A stretch of 64,000 nt of DNA from Capillidium heterosporum (lineage: Eukaryota; Entomophthoromycota; Entomophthoromycetes; Entomophthorales; Capillidiaceae), in NCBI GenBank assembly GCA_016630905.1, contig WBMQ01000011.1, positions 1,488,001-1,552,000 on the forward strand. The letters are read 5' to 3'. Of this stretch, positions 48,004 to 59,857 are shown in pieces. A program made the translations under genes and the position numbers. The notes below the pieces were generated by a model. It did no database searches. It was not told the DNA's origin and saw nothing but the letters and a program-made list of their open reading frames with translations. How positions within the stretch are numbered: position 1 is the first letter of the stretch; every line of letters begins with the position of its first letter.

Positions 48004-48730
48004 ATGGTAAATGAGCGGGATATCAAAAAGGAAAGCACTGCAGTCAGTAAAGCCACTATAATCGACAAGATACGACAGTTTACGTTACTACCTCCACCCA
48101 TATTCAAGCTAGCTAAAGGTCTACGACCCAACTTGGCCAAGAAGTGGTTGGTTTTAGACTTGGACGAAACTTTAGTACATTCAACTTCGCAACGACGCAT
48201 CAACCAAGGTATCAATGCCGAAGTCGTCGAAGTTCTTATGGATAAGCATGCTTGTTTATATTATGTGCATAAACGCCCTAACGTCGACTACTTTTTGAGC
48301 AAGGTAGCTGAATGGTACAAACTAGTTATATTTACCGCTTCCCTACCCAACTACGCCAATGCCGTTATTGACTTGTTGGACCCTGAACATAAATTGTTTG
48401 CTCAACGTCTCTTCCGACAGGTAAATTTTATTCTTTTTGTGAAGTTTACTTATATGATTTTTGTTTTTATTGAATGTTTAGTCGTGTATACCTCACCCTG
48501 ACCACGGCTATATTAAAGACTTGACGTTGATAGATAAAGACTTGAGTCAAGTCTTGCTTATTGACAATAGTTTAGCAGCCTTCGACATGCACATGGACAA
48601 CGCCATTCATATCTCTTCGTATTTGGCAACGGACCCCAGTGATCAAGCTCTAGTCGACTTACTTCCTATGCTCGATGCTTTAAGGTTTACCTCTGACGTC
48701 CGACATATTTTATCGTTCCGTACCAAGTAA
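48004..48730 (+). CDS. CTD-type (Nem1/Dullard/SCP-like) protein phosphatase
   Basis: Two exons (48004-48420, 48482-48730), 221 aa from the first in-frame ATG. A HAD-fold FCP/SCP phosphatase: [12 protein letters not shown] carries the nucleophile Asp and second Asp (DxDxT). [34 protein letters not shown], then [20 protein letters not shown] and VLLIDNS complete the core. The family removes phosphate from Ser/Thr of RNA polymerase II CTD or, for Nem1, from lipin. The KDL(S/T)..DKDLS form resembles Nem1/Dullard. Nem1 has an N-terminal membrane anchor, which is missing here unless an upstream exon exists. The frame is open about 40 codons upstream without ATG, so the N-terminus is uncertain. Confidence 0.8.
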
Positions 48731-49909
48731 TTTATTGATGGAGCTTTTGGCTTGGAACTTGACTCAACTAAAGAAGTTTAATTGTTTTAAACGTGTGAGA
48801 GTTCAACATCTGTGGTAACTTGTAGCTGGGTTTAGTAGTTTTTTAGGTAGTAATTATTTGTTGTGGGATTTGTAATAAACAGTGTAGGTGTACAGGATAA
48901 TTTTTGACTTGGTATAAAATAGTATGAATTTTTGGAATTAGACTAGGTTGTTTACGTGTAGATGAAATGCAAGTTTTTTAATCTTTGATCCGAAATTTAA
49001 ATTTAGTCTCACCGAGTGATACACTTGGAGGCCTTCATCCCCTATTTATTGTTGCTATATGTTCCATATACTTTTTGGGTTTTCATCCTTCCATGTGGTA
49101 CCCCTCATTAGTATACTCTTGGTACTTTAGATCTTTTCTTAAGAGCTTACCAGATTTATTTTAAGCAATTCCTTTTGATACATCAGTCCTTGAGTTAAAA
49201 TCGTATGTATCCTTGTACTTTGTACCTGTACCTTGACGGTAGTGCTTGAATGTACCCTGGTAAATACCAAGTGTCTAACAGAGATAGACTTTGGATAGTT
49301 AACATTAGCTCAATACATGAGTTCTCATTTTAACTTTGTTTTGTGCAACAAAATATTCAAATATTGTGCAATTGCTGAGGTTCCATTTGTTTTACTTCTA
49401 ACACAACCTTTGGCTTCAGTAAAGAAGGTTGTCAATTTTTACAGGAACATTGGACGGAGTAACACTGCTACACAGTTTGATCTACCAAATCAACTCTACT
49501 TTATAGTATCATTTTGACATCGAATAGCTATTCCCATGGAATACATTCTTTAGTAACATATTGTCCACCAATATATTGTCTTTAGCTTTCTACAACCATT
49601 TATCCTTGGAGATTCCCCATCCGTAAAATACCTACCAACTTCTCTTGAAGACAATCTTTCCGTCACTTTGCTAGAACATTTGTAACTAAACTAAATTTGT
49701 CCGTCGGATTTCCATAGTCGCAGTCTTGGGTTAAATTTAGGCTTCTGAGCCAATAAAGGTATGAAGGCCAAACCTCATTGAAAATCTACAATGACGGTAC
49801 ATTTTTTGTCCGCTTTTCTTCAGTTTATAAATTCAAAGAAATGGCAGGGCAAGTCCGCTATCAACTTTATTTTAATAGCTCGACTCAACATAATTAAAAT
49901 AGTAAAGAA
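48731..49909. other. Spacer
   Basis: AT-rich with one ATG-led 66-codon frame at 49317-49517 that has no motif. No gene called. Confidence 0.4.
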
Positions 49910-50677
49910 ATGAATTCGACATCTACATTGAACAACGGAAATGATACCCCATCCGAGGGTATGGGAAGTAAGTTGTTGTGATAATAAGGCTATATTCATT
50001 GATGTTTTAATTTAGATTTGATCAAATACCTCTACCTAGCTGGTGGTATATTTCTCGTTCTCTTTGGTTTACTCTTTATCGCTTTAAACCGCAAAGTCAT
50101 CAAGATCCTATACTTCTTCTCTGGTTTCAAGTTCTTTGCCGCCTTAACGTTTGCCATCGGTATTGTTGTCATAGCTAAAACTGTTAAAGACACTGAGAGC
50201 ATGACTCCTATATACGCTTTAGGTGGCAGTATAATAGGCTTCGGTTTAGTTGGTGCCATCCTAGCTACTTGCTTTGGCAAATTTGGACTTATTTTGCTGG
50301 GACTGAGTGCTGGGTTCGACTTGTGGCAGATATTTGCCCCCTTTGTCAAAAGTGAAATTGCTAATATCGTTGTTAGCTTGGTTTTGGCTGTGGCTTTTGC
50401 CGTTATTTGCTTCATGTACAAGCGCCCTATGGAAATTCTAATTGCTTCGTTTACTGGGTCTTACTCTTTCGCCAAAGGTCTGTACCTAGTTACCTTTGCT
50501 TCTTTGGCGTTGACCAATGCTTCGCCTGAAGTTCTGACCGAGAAATTGCCTCTTTACGGTGGAATTTCTGTTATTGTATTGCTCATTGTCATCTTTGTCG
50601 CTTCATTCTGGCACCACTTCTCTGCCTTCCAGGAGGCCCGCCGTTACGAACACCAGCCCATTATGCAGGAGATTTAA
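49910..50677 (+). CDS. Seven-TM membrane protein, TM7S3/TMEM198-like, copy 3
   Basis: Two exons (49910-49967, 50016-50677), 239 aa. Same family as 35658 and 37801: NRKVIKILYFFSGFKFFAAL, GGSIIGFGLVGAILATCFGKF, GLSAGFDLWQIFAPFVKSE and CFMYKRPMEILI. It keeps the first intron in the same GGxA phase but lacks the second intron of the other two. Seven hydrophobic segments are visible and the tail is short (ARRYEHQPIMQEI). A degraded copy lies at 55829-56515 on the other strand. Function unknown, as for the paralogues. Confidence 0.75.
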
Positions 50678-51389
50678 CTTGCCTTTGCTTTCGAAGTCGT
50701 GTAAATATCTGTATAACGTAAATAAACACATCATAGTTATATTTGTTTGAGTGCTTTGTATATAGTTTAATTATATTTGATAGTGTTTTGTTCCTGATAT
50801 TAGTTTATGGCCAAAGCCAATGAGCTGATGCAACCAAGATAACCAATTTCTATTAAAGTCTCATATAGTCCAATTCTTAGTAAATACTTCAACATCAGTA
50901 TATTTAATATATCACTATCTTCTAGAACGTATACAAAATGCCATTATAAAGATACAATAGGAATACCAAACCAACCTACAGTATATCCTACTAAAGGCAT
51001 ATGAGATTGGTAAGTTAGAAACAATCAAAACGTAAAAATATGTCAACTTGAAGCTCCACCTACAAATCAAAACCTAAATCCAAGTGTTGTAGTAGTACAT
51101 AGCAGTTATGTTCCAATAGAACTTTATTAGAGGATAAAATAGGTAAAGGAAGGCATAGACATGGGTATGTAAATATTCATAGAGCATGCGTACGATTAAA
51201 TTTAAATATTAGGGTCTAGCACGGAGAGTTAAAACACGCATCGAAGATAAAGCAAAGGTAAAGTCGATAATGGTCTCTATAGCATCCTTCAAGCCTGCCA
51301 TGCCATGCCACAAGTAGACATCTTGTAGTAAATGAATTTAACGATCTAAGTACATCAACGGGTTGAGTTACGAGCAGTGGAAAGTTAGA
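50678..51389. other. Convergent intergenic spacer
   Basis: 3' flanks of the seven-TM gene and the RhoGAP gene. AT-rich, nothing seen. Confidence 0.4.
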
Positions 51390-54300
51390 TTAGCTTTTGG
51401 CAGTTAAGTTGGCCTGTATTTGAGGCCAGTTCTGCACTAAACGATCGACGGTACGGTTTTTCTTGGACATGTCGCCCAAATCCTTACTGTCATCCATGCT
51501 ACGGATGAGGGTGGGCCCAAAGACGACCCCGATGTTTTTACTGGACATCAAGTTGATGGAACGCTTCTCGTAGATCCTAGTTATGATTAATTTACAGATT
51601 AAAAAAGAAAGTACTTGTATAGGTGATCGAGGAAGTATATCAAAGTATGACGGTAGCCTTCAGGCATGTGACTCAAAACCTTGGCGAATCCGGCTACACA
51701 TTCGGCTTGTAATTCAGCATCGTCATTATCATTCAAGCATGTCGAAGCGAGCCAGTCATCGTAAGCGTCAAATGTAAATAGTGGAATAGGCAAGTCACGC
51801 AAATACTGCTTCAAGATGGAAGTTACTGCAGTGACATCGGCGAATTCTTCAGAGGCCAAAAGCTCTTCGTCACTCGTTTGTTGGCTAGCCGATACCAGCT
51901 TGGCTTTCAACTGTCGCATCGAAGTCTGGGGGCCAGATTTCCGGTAGATGCCTTCCATTGAAAGTCCTATATTTATTTGTACTTAGTAGAGATAAAAATA
52001 TGAGGCGCTACCTTGGGCTTCGACAGAGCGTACGCACAGCTCAACAATACGCGGGATGTAACGCCCGTTGCCTTCGATCGCCAACTGCTGCATCAGTTCT
52101 ACACCAAAGACGGCGTTGGGATCTAAATCTGGGTAAGCCTTTGAAGTTTATAAAAAAGTAAAGTACCCGAAGAGATGATGGATGATGTTCGGTTCGCTTG
52201 GCGACGCGACCTGGCGTCAGAGTTGTTGGCGTTTATACTGCCCACTAACCCCTGCTCGACGGGGGCTAAACTAGGTGAGATGGGACGTTGGCCAACTCCG
52301 TTGGGCCCCATTTCCAAGAATCTAGGGTACTCCTTACCAGGTCCAGGGCAGTCATTCTTATGCTCGGCACCAGGACCGTTAGCTAAGCCTGGCGTACATT
52401 TGGTATGGCAGTGGAAACCGCAGGCTAAACAATAAGTAAGATGGAGTAGGCATTAAATTACATGAGCACCGCAGCTCTCTAGTTTGCAGACCCCACATCT
52501 TATCACCACAGACGTCACATTTAACTGGGCGTAGGTACGGATGAGAGACTAGTACGTGGGCTTGGTTGATTTGGCTTAAGCTCATGTCGGGTGAAGTTGG
52601 TGGTTGGAAAGTTGGTGAATCTACAGATTAACATATTAGGAATTATAATCATTATATATGAATAAATATATCTAAAGAAAATTATACCCTTATTTAAACT
52701 ATCGGCTGGATTTGGACTCTTGTCATTCGGCTGGACTACTATCGGTGTTGGGCCGGAAATAAGGGCTAAAATTGTTAGCTTTTAAGCTAGAAATTATAGT
52801 TACATTTGTCAATGTTGTCCGAGCTGCTAGAGACAGAACCAGAACTTTGATTGGGCTTGCCTGAGTTCATCTTGAAGGCGTTCTTCCAAAAGTACTTCTT
52901 GGACCCGCTACCTTTCTGATCTCGATCCAAGGTAGTTGTCGTCAAAGTTGGACTTTCTTCGGGTGAGACGGGTACAACACCTTCATGGATGGTGAGGTCG
53001 TCCATCGAAGCACGTTTCCCAGGCATGTGGCTGGACCCGGCTGTTGAGGAGAGAGTGGGAACTTTGTCTAAAGAGCGGGCATCGAGACTGCGTCGTACAC
53101 TAGGCAGTCGAACCCTCCCCGAAGGATCAGAGGCGTTTCTTTCCAGGCTAGTTTTCTGACTTAAAAGCGCGTCGTCTATGTTGTTTTCAGCGTCCTTTGC
53201 GTCATTTTTCGAGTCGTGTGAACTATACGATATCGGTGGCGATTTATACCCCGAGTTCAATCCCTCGGATGGAAGCGCATGGGGCACAGGAGAGGTGCTA
53301 TGTGGAGAACTGTTATGCTTTGTAAAAATTTATAAAATACCTTGCTGATGCTTTATCACCACTACCACCTTTACCAAAGTTGGAGTTTGGATATAGGCAT
53401 TGAAGACGGGATTCAAGTTCTTTGACCTCGATTGCTAAAGTTGATCGACGATCCAGCAGTTCATTGACCTCCCCTTCCAACTCGGCGGCCCGCGCACTGA
53501 GTTTCATTTCGGTCGATGCTGTCAATTCTGCAAGTTTGGCTTCGGCAGCTTTGCGCCTTCCAATTTCGGCAGTAAATTCATCCTGGAAGACCTTAATTCG
53601 CTCAGTCACTTGATCGTTATGCAGCTAAATAGTTGTCAGTACGCGATAACTAAAGTCTCCTACCTTCAACTTTGAATATCCGAACTCTGCGTCAGCTAGC
53701 TGTCGCTGTAAATTCCTAATTTCACCTCGAAGACCTTCAACATAACTTAGAGGGAAGCTGGTCGTCGGGGTATTTATCGAATCCTGGGAACCCGACGACG
53801 AGTGCCCAAGGCCGTTAGATCCATTACTTATCGATTGGCTAGTCCCATGGTTGTATGAAGGGTTAGTTGGCCTACGGTTTAATCCGGGGGCTACATTGGA
53901 GAAATCGGTTGATATTTCAGGGCCAAAGGTTGGTTGGTTGACATGGTTGAATTGTCCTACGGCAGTCACAGGGGGCATACCATAACCTGATGTATCGTTG
54001 CTAGAGTTCATATTCTGGTTCGAAGAAGATTCATTTCCAATATCCTTTAGAATTTTAATAATGCCTATTTAAAACTGCTTACAAAAAGTGCTTCTACTGG
54101 GATCGATGGGAGTGATTTTTCAGTTGGGCCTCCGCCAGGCCGGCTTACTGTTAGAACCTTGGGAGTTGGATTGTTGACCACGCCGTTTTTGCGCCTCCTT
54201 CCTTTCAGCGTAACAATTCATGCAATAGATACCCTATGGAAAATTAATAAAGATAAAAACCAAGTACTACATTGCTAGTTCTAGCGAACAGTGAGCCCTC

Positions 54301-54689
54301 TATCCTTTTGTTACATTTCGTACACTTAAAACAAGTTGCATGGTAGCATTGGTCAGCTAATTACGTTAAACTAAAGTTGCTTGAAAAGTTTACCAGTCAT
54401 TACTGCTTCATCTAAGATTGACTGATTACACACGTTGCACTTTTGGGAGCAGTTGGAGCATAATGGGGTACCATCTGAAAGTAGAAGAAGGTTCGAGTCG
54501 GGTTCGATAGTTCTATGGCACTTTGCGCAATTGAAACTATAGCAACAATTAAAATGGATACAAATCAATTTGTCAATACCAAGCTATATGCCAAATACCT
54601 TGCCCAAACTGCACAACCTGGCCTGCCTCAATTACGTTTGAACAGCCTTTACACGTTCGTTTATTTGTATTGGTGCCATGTGGATTCAT
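51390..54689 (-). CDS. Rho GTPase-activating protein with two LIM domains and a C1 domain
   Basis: Fourteen exons from 54580-54689 to 51390-51576, 917 aa in phase. Order: LIM1 (CKGCSNVIEAGQVVQF, then WHIACFNCAKCHRTI), LIM2 (CSNCSQKCNVCNQSI, QCYHATCFKCTKC, YCMNCY), an Asn/Ser-rich linker and a coiled coil (about 230-350). Next come a Ser-rich stretch, then C1 (HPYLRPVKCDVCGDKMWGL, CGFHCHTKC), and RhoGAP at the C-terminus. The RhoGAP part begins VFGVELMQQL, has the arginine-finger block GLSMEGIYRKSGP and ends NIGVVFGPTLIRS. It should switch off Rho or Cdc42 GTPases at sites of polarised growth, like the LIM-RhoGAPs Rga1/Rga2 of yeasts. The C1 domain may add diacylglycerol or lipid binding. One intron (53310-53340) is only 31 nt. 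Confidence 0.88.
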
Positions 54690-55828
54690 TAAATCGCCAG
54701 TTCTAGTCGAAGGTGAGTCTATTGGAAAGATAGTTCTATTACCTTATTAAAGCAAATGGTTTGATGTAACTTTACAATATCCTTGGAAATATTTACAGAG
54801 TAAAGGTAGCTAAATGAAGCTATAGTTCTATCCTTAATATTATGAGTTAGTTCCAAGGTAGTATGACAAGAAAATTTTGGAAAGGTATTCCTTGGCAGAT
54901 AACGACTGTTGAAATTTACCTTTTGTTTCGTTAGTGCTAGCTTGTGGAACTGCTGCTTGGACTTTGTGTCTGAAACTACTTAAACAGGAATTGGCCTCTA
55001 TTTTTCAGTAAATTATGCCTTGGATTGTACTAACCAATTTATTGAATTTTCCCATAAGCTTGGAATTGCCATTACAAAGGTATAGCCAGAAAAGTAGGCG
55101 GAAGCTTATCAGCACTTGAGAAATCAGTGTAGAAAAGTCTGTCGATATTCATCTACCTATAACTTGACTGTATAAGCATCAGTACATGATATGAAAGAAT
55201 GGATGACTATATGTTTGCAAGTCATCATTTGGTACTAATTGATACTATCCTTTAGTGCAGCTTCTATTCCGATTCAATTTGCAACTTATACTGGAAAAAC
55301 TATATCCTAAATTACAAATTATATCCGATCAGAAGTTGTAGTATGTGTCGAATATGTTAAGTTTAGTATAGTAAATAATAGTACTATATAAACACTATAA
55401 GTTTTATTTTGTAAGTCTAAATAAAAGTATTTTAAATATCGTCTATTTCATTAAACAAATCTTTCAGAATCAAAAATCTTATCACAAGCGTCTCTCAAGT
55501 CTTGAGTTATCGAAGAAACTTGGTACCAATACCACCTTCACTTGAAAGATATATCTAGCTATAAAGCCGAAGCAAACCATCTCTTTTGATTAGGTAACTA
55601 CCAATATCTCACCCGAAAACATGGTACTCAGTTTAAATTGATATCCAACTAAAGATACTTCAACTACTCAGCCATCTACCGACTTTCCAACTATGTAAAT
55701 TGGACTTAGTTGCATATTCTGAAGTAAAAGCTATAAACAGGCTAAAAATTTGAAAAACAAGATCTAAAATTGATATATCTACATGTTTATATAAAATACA
55801 GCTGTCGAGCTCAGATGAAAATTAAAGC
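54690..55828. other. Spacer upstream of the RhoGAP gene
   Basis: Promoter side of the RhoGAP gene; AT-rich beyond that, no gene seen. Confidence 0.4.
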
Positions 55829-56515
55829 CTAGACCTCCTCTATCATAGGTTGATACCCATAGCTGCCAACGTTTTAATAGATGATTGTATGGCAGAAAAT
55901 GAAAATTATGAACACTATAACAGTTAGGAATATGGTAGTAATACCGCTATAGAGTAGATAGTCTTCGTAGATGGTGTTGACATTAGCCTTACTAAATATA
56001 GGAGAGGAATAAATTGCAGAATACAGACTTAAAGCTAAACTTTCAAAGCCAGCTAACGAAACAGCAAAGATCTCTTTATTGTAACTAAGTTTGAAGCAGG
56101 TAATGGAACAAGCTAAAGCAATGACCATGTTGGCGGTTTCATTCTTGATAAAAGGCACGAATAACCCTTATAAATCGAGTCCAGCACTCAGATCTAATAG
56201 AATTGGCTCTAACTTTGCGTAGCTGATGGCAAGCGTATCATCCAACAAACTGAAACCGATGATACTATCAATTACACAGTATACTAAAGTCATAGTTTGA
56301 GTCTTAGTACTCATAGATATAGCTGCAAGAGCCTAAGAGTTGCTACCAACCCTGCAAAGAACTTAATAGAAAGTCTTGATTATCTTGCAGTCGAGGTACA
56401 GGAAGAAGATATCGAATAAAAAGGAAGGTATACCGATTGCAAACAATATAAACCCGTTCTTGCCGAATTTTTAGTTGCTATTGCTGCTTCTTTTTATTGA
56501 ATCGTTGAGATCCAT
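55829..56515 (-). pseudogene. Degraded copy of the seven-TM gene at 49910
   Basis: From an ATG at 56515 to TAG at 55829 the translation follows copy 3: FLYLDCKIIKTFY, IGFSLLDDTLAIS, LSAGLDL then a stop where copy 3 has Trp, VPFIKNETANMVIAL, SGITTIFLTVIVFIIF and a final YGYQPMIEEV matching YEHQPIMQEI. At least three in-frame stops and frameshifts break it. The longest open part is 55874-56158. Orientation is opposite to copy 3. Confidence 0.85.
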
Positions 56516-57593
56516 AACTTATAGCTCAGTGCCAAGTAAAGTTATTAAAACTATTTCTCAGCCGAGACATTTATATGATAGATATTTATATTAGAGTATT
56601 TAACTGTTCCTATTAAATATAGATAATTATTAAAGAGCTTTCAATAAATGTCTTGAGAGTCTGGTTTATAGGATTTGGTAAAGGCATTCCTAAAGGATAG
56701 TTTCGAGTATTAACATAGATAAGAAGGTGTTTTGGCTAACTGCCTGACATATACTATAGTTTACAGTACCTTAAAAAATATAATTGAGGTTGAGTTGCTT
56801 TGGAAAACTATATTTCCATCAAGTCATCTATAAGAGTTTTCCAGCATAGCACCCATCTCAATTGGAAAGCTTTAGCTAAGCATCATAGCAACAACTTGGT
56901 AAATAAATCTTCTACTCAAGGTAACGCAGAACCACCTCTATTCTAAAAGCCTGTATATCCACGCCTTTTAAAATTGAGATGTAAACCTTCTAAACTGTAA
57001 GCTTCAATTTTTGTAAATTAATTTCGAGGCGGAATTCAGGGATGGAGGTTTACATCCCTAAATTGATGAACTTCCAAGGAGAAAATAATAATAGCCATTA
57101 CCAAAAGGAAAAATAATACATATTGGTAAATGGCCAAGTTGATACTATCACTAATGTCGAATTAGAAATGGATTATGTATACTTTATTTAATAACACTTG
57201 TTTATATGTACCTAAACAACTCAATATACTCGCTAACATATATACAATTTCCATATCCCAATTCTCATATAAAGCTACTCACTATACGAATTTATCAAAA
57301 ATACAGTATATGACTTTACTTATATAAGCCCTTTCAAATAATTAAAAATCTCTACATTTATACTCCTATTACTTACCATCCAAGAGATAAAAGTATGGGA
57401 ATCATCATATCTATAAACTCCATTTCAGCAAGCATTTCGAAATTTGAAGTTGAAATTAGGGTATCAAAAAGCACTTGTCTATGGCTTAAGGAGTATAAAA
57501 CAGTGCTGAATTATACAAATTTATTGACAAAACTTTACATTAATTGAAAAAAGAACTACTTCCAATCTAAATCCTAATCCAAACATCCTACCT
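56516..57593. other. Spacer
   Basis: AT-rich. I looked for a mirrored phosphatase relic here and saw none. Confidence 0.4.
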
Positions 57594-58261
57594 CTATTTC
57601 TTCTTGGGAGTAGTCAATAATATTTTAGAAGTTAACAAATTGTCGACGTAAGCTTTCAACAGATTGACTTCCTTCTCTTTACCTTCGACTTGGCTTCTCA
57701 AGTTGATAAGTTCGTTGAGCTTACCTATTTAAAATAAAAGGTAGATAGTTAGCATTAGATTCAAATTAAAAGATGAATAACTTACGTCTTAAAGTCTGCT
57801 GCTCCAAAGTTATCTTACTACCAACCAGAATTTAAATATGTGGGTATAGGATGTAAGGTTAAAATTTACCTGATAAGTTGCTCCTTGTTCTTGCCATTAA
57901 TTTTGAAGTTGGCTGTTGTTGGTGAACTCAAATTCATGCTAGAGGGGTTGGGGGTTAATGTGCCTGAGTCCAAGTTAGGCTGGCTACAAAAATAAAGGTA
58001 AAAATAATTAAGCACCATCTCTTGAAATTATTTGATAAAACTATGTTACCTCCACCAAGGTTGGTAGGCACTTTCATTTGAAGTTGGGCTGTCAAAGTTA
58101 ATCTGCATTAGGTCATCAAGGTAAGAAAGGTTGGAATTGGTGTTGGTGTTAGTATTAGAATTAAATCGGTAATGAGTTTTAAATTTGTTGCGTCCCATAT
58201 AGTTGGAGTCATGGATTTCTTCATCACCAAACTGAATCAACAGCTCGTCGTTTTTGTCCAT
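57594..58261 (-). CDS. Short coiled-coil protein, SCOC/Slo1-like
   Basis: Four exons (58050-58261, 57870-57983, 57786-57817, 57594-57724), 162 aa. The N-terminal 100 residues are polar, Asn/Ser/Thr-rich and acidic at first (MDKNDELLIQFGDEEIHDSN). The last 60 residues are a heptad coiled coil (EQQTLRRKLNELINLRSQV...) that ends with YVDNLLTSKILLTTPKKK. This ending resembles the C-terminus of SCOC/UNC-69 and yeast Slo1, which act with Arl GTPases at the Golgi. The match is short and by eye, so a generic coiled-coil protein is the alternative. It is divergent from REX4 across a 382-bp shared promoter. Confidence 0.6.
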
Positions 58262-58643
58262 GTTCGTTGAGTTGAATAGGGCTATAAGATAGGTCGTAGG
58301 GACTTTTGATGCTGTGGTTGGAAGTAGGTTCTAGTTTTGGATTTGAGGATGCTTTTGAAGGGTAGTTCATTTGGGATAAATTAATATGGCCAATAGCTGT
58401 AACTTAGTTTGCTATTATTGATGATTCTAGCTATTTTTTCTTTACATCTAATCAAAGCATACCTAGATAAGTGAAGATTATTGACCTATAAAAATGGATA
58501 TTAGAATCAAAGTATTCGTCAAAACCACACCTGCTTGACTAAACACTTATCACCCTAACAAACTTTAAACAGCTTTCCAGAATTCACTATCACTAGCCAA
58601 AACTTATCAACATACCTTACAGCCCAATTTCGAGACTTCAACC
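58262..58643. promoter_or_regulatory. Shared divergent promoter (coiled-coil gene / REX4)
   Basis: Both neighbours start at its edges and run outward. No specific element identified. Confidence 0.4.
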
Positions 58644-59857
58644 ATGTCTAACGACAATTCCTTTTCTCATGCGGTACCTTTAGAAACGAATACCAACAAC
58701 CAATACTAATATATTTATCAACCAAAAGAATAATAGAAAGCGAAGTTCAACTCAAGATGGAGTTGAGGTAACTTGTAGATTTTTATTTTTGCCAACCAAC
58801 ACCAAAACTTTTTAGCTTGATGCCATATTGAGCATAGCCGACACCAACAAGTCCAAACCAAAGTTGTTGAGTTGGCAGAAGAAGAAACTACAAAAGAGTA
58901 GTATAGTAATTTTTATTTCTAAATTTGCATATTTAATGTTATTCTTTCCTAACTACCAAAAGTTTGAAAAGCATGTCACTCACACCGACCTTCTCACCGT
59001 AAACTTTATTTCAAGCTTCCTTTTTAAATTATCTATATAGAAATTGGAACTGTTACCTAAATCCAGTCGTAATTTGTTCACTCACCAAGAGTTCACTGAA
59101 TTTCAAAAAGCCAACAAGTAATTTCCAGCTTCAACATTTCCCTAACTTAATATTTTATAAAAAATTAGTTCCTACCCCCAAAACTCGAAAGAAGCTTTAT
59201 TATTACTTCTCAAACACTCTACAACAACTAAACCTATTGACGACAATTACGTAGCTATTGACTGCGAGATGGTAGGCTTGGGTAAAAAGGGCAGCCAAGA
59301 TAGTTTAGCTCGGGTAACGGTTGTCGATTACTACGGTAATATTCTGGTAGATATCTTTTGTAGGATAACCGATAAAGTTACGGACTATAGAACTTGGATA
59401 TCGGGTATCACTCCTGACGACTTGAAAAACGGTATTTTTAGCGCAATTTTTTCTTTACTAATATCCTTCTCTTGATTTTGATTTTTAGCACCTACCTTTA
59501 CCAAGGTACAAAGTTTAGTCAAAGCTGCCATCTCTGATGCCACAATAGTGGGGCATAATTTAAAGGCCGATCTGTCAGTCCTAAAGTTGGATAGTTTTAT
59601 TGCTGCCAACTTAAAAAAAGATACTTCTCACACCAAAGGTATGAAAGTCAACTTGACGAACTGTAGCTTGCGCAGTTTGACTTATAGCTTTTTGGATCTC
59701 AAGATTCAGACTGAAGAGCACTGTTCGGTAAGTTTACTTATTGTTTGAAAGTAGGTACAGCTGCTAATGATTTGGTTTTTATTTTAAATAGGCAGTAGAT
59801 GCCCTAGCTACGATGGCCTTGTTCCGCAAGTTGAACCACCTTAACCCACTTAGTTAA
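58644..59857 (+). CDS. REX4: RNA exonuclease 4 (DEDDh family)
   Basis: Eight exons: 58644-58673, 58741-58767, 58816-58905, 58963-58998, 59041-59117, 59169-59431, 59489-59727 and 59792-59857. They total 275 aa, against about 289 in yeast. The Lys-rich N-terminus has LLSWQKKKLQKSS. The exonuclease core has Exo I YVAIDCEMVGLGKKGSQDSL, Exo II IVGHNLKADLSVLKL and Exo III EEHCSAVDALATMALFR, so all DEDDh catalytic positions are kept. Rex4 is a nuclear 3'-5' exonuclease used in pre-rRNA processing; the ISG20 family is related. The start exon and its AAAG acceptor (ending 58740) are the least certain part. A dead copy lies at 46083-46735. Confidence 0.88.

Larger units (their letters stand above)
46083..59857. 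repeat. Remains of a large inverted segmental duplication
   Basis: Gene order is mirrored around about 53 kb. On the left a REX4 relic (-) is followed by an intact seven-TM gene (+). On the right a seven-TM relic (-) is followed by an intact REX4 (+). Midpoints of the two homologous pairs are close (about 52.8 and 53.1 kb). The genes at 47.9-48.7 (phosphatase) and 57.6-58.3 kb (coiled coil) have no visible mirror copies. Inference from gene order and strand. Confidence 0.5.
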
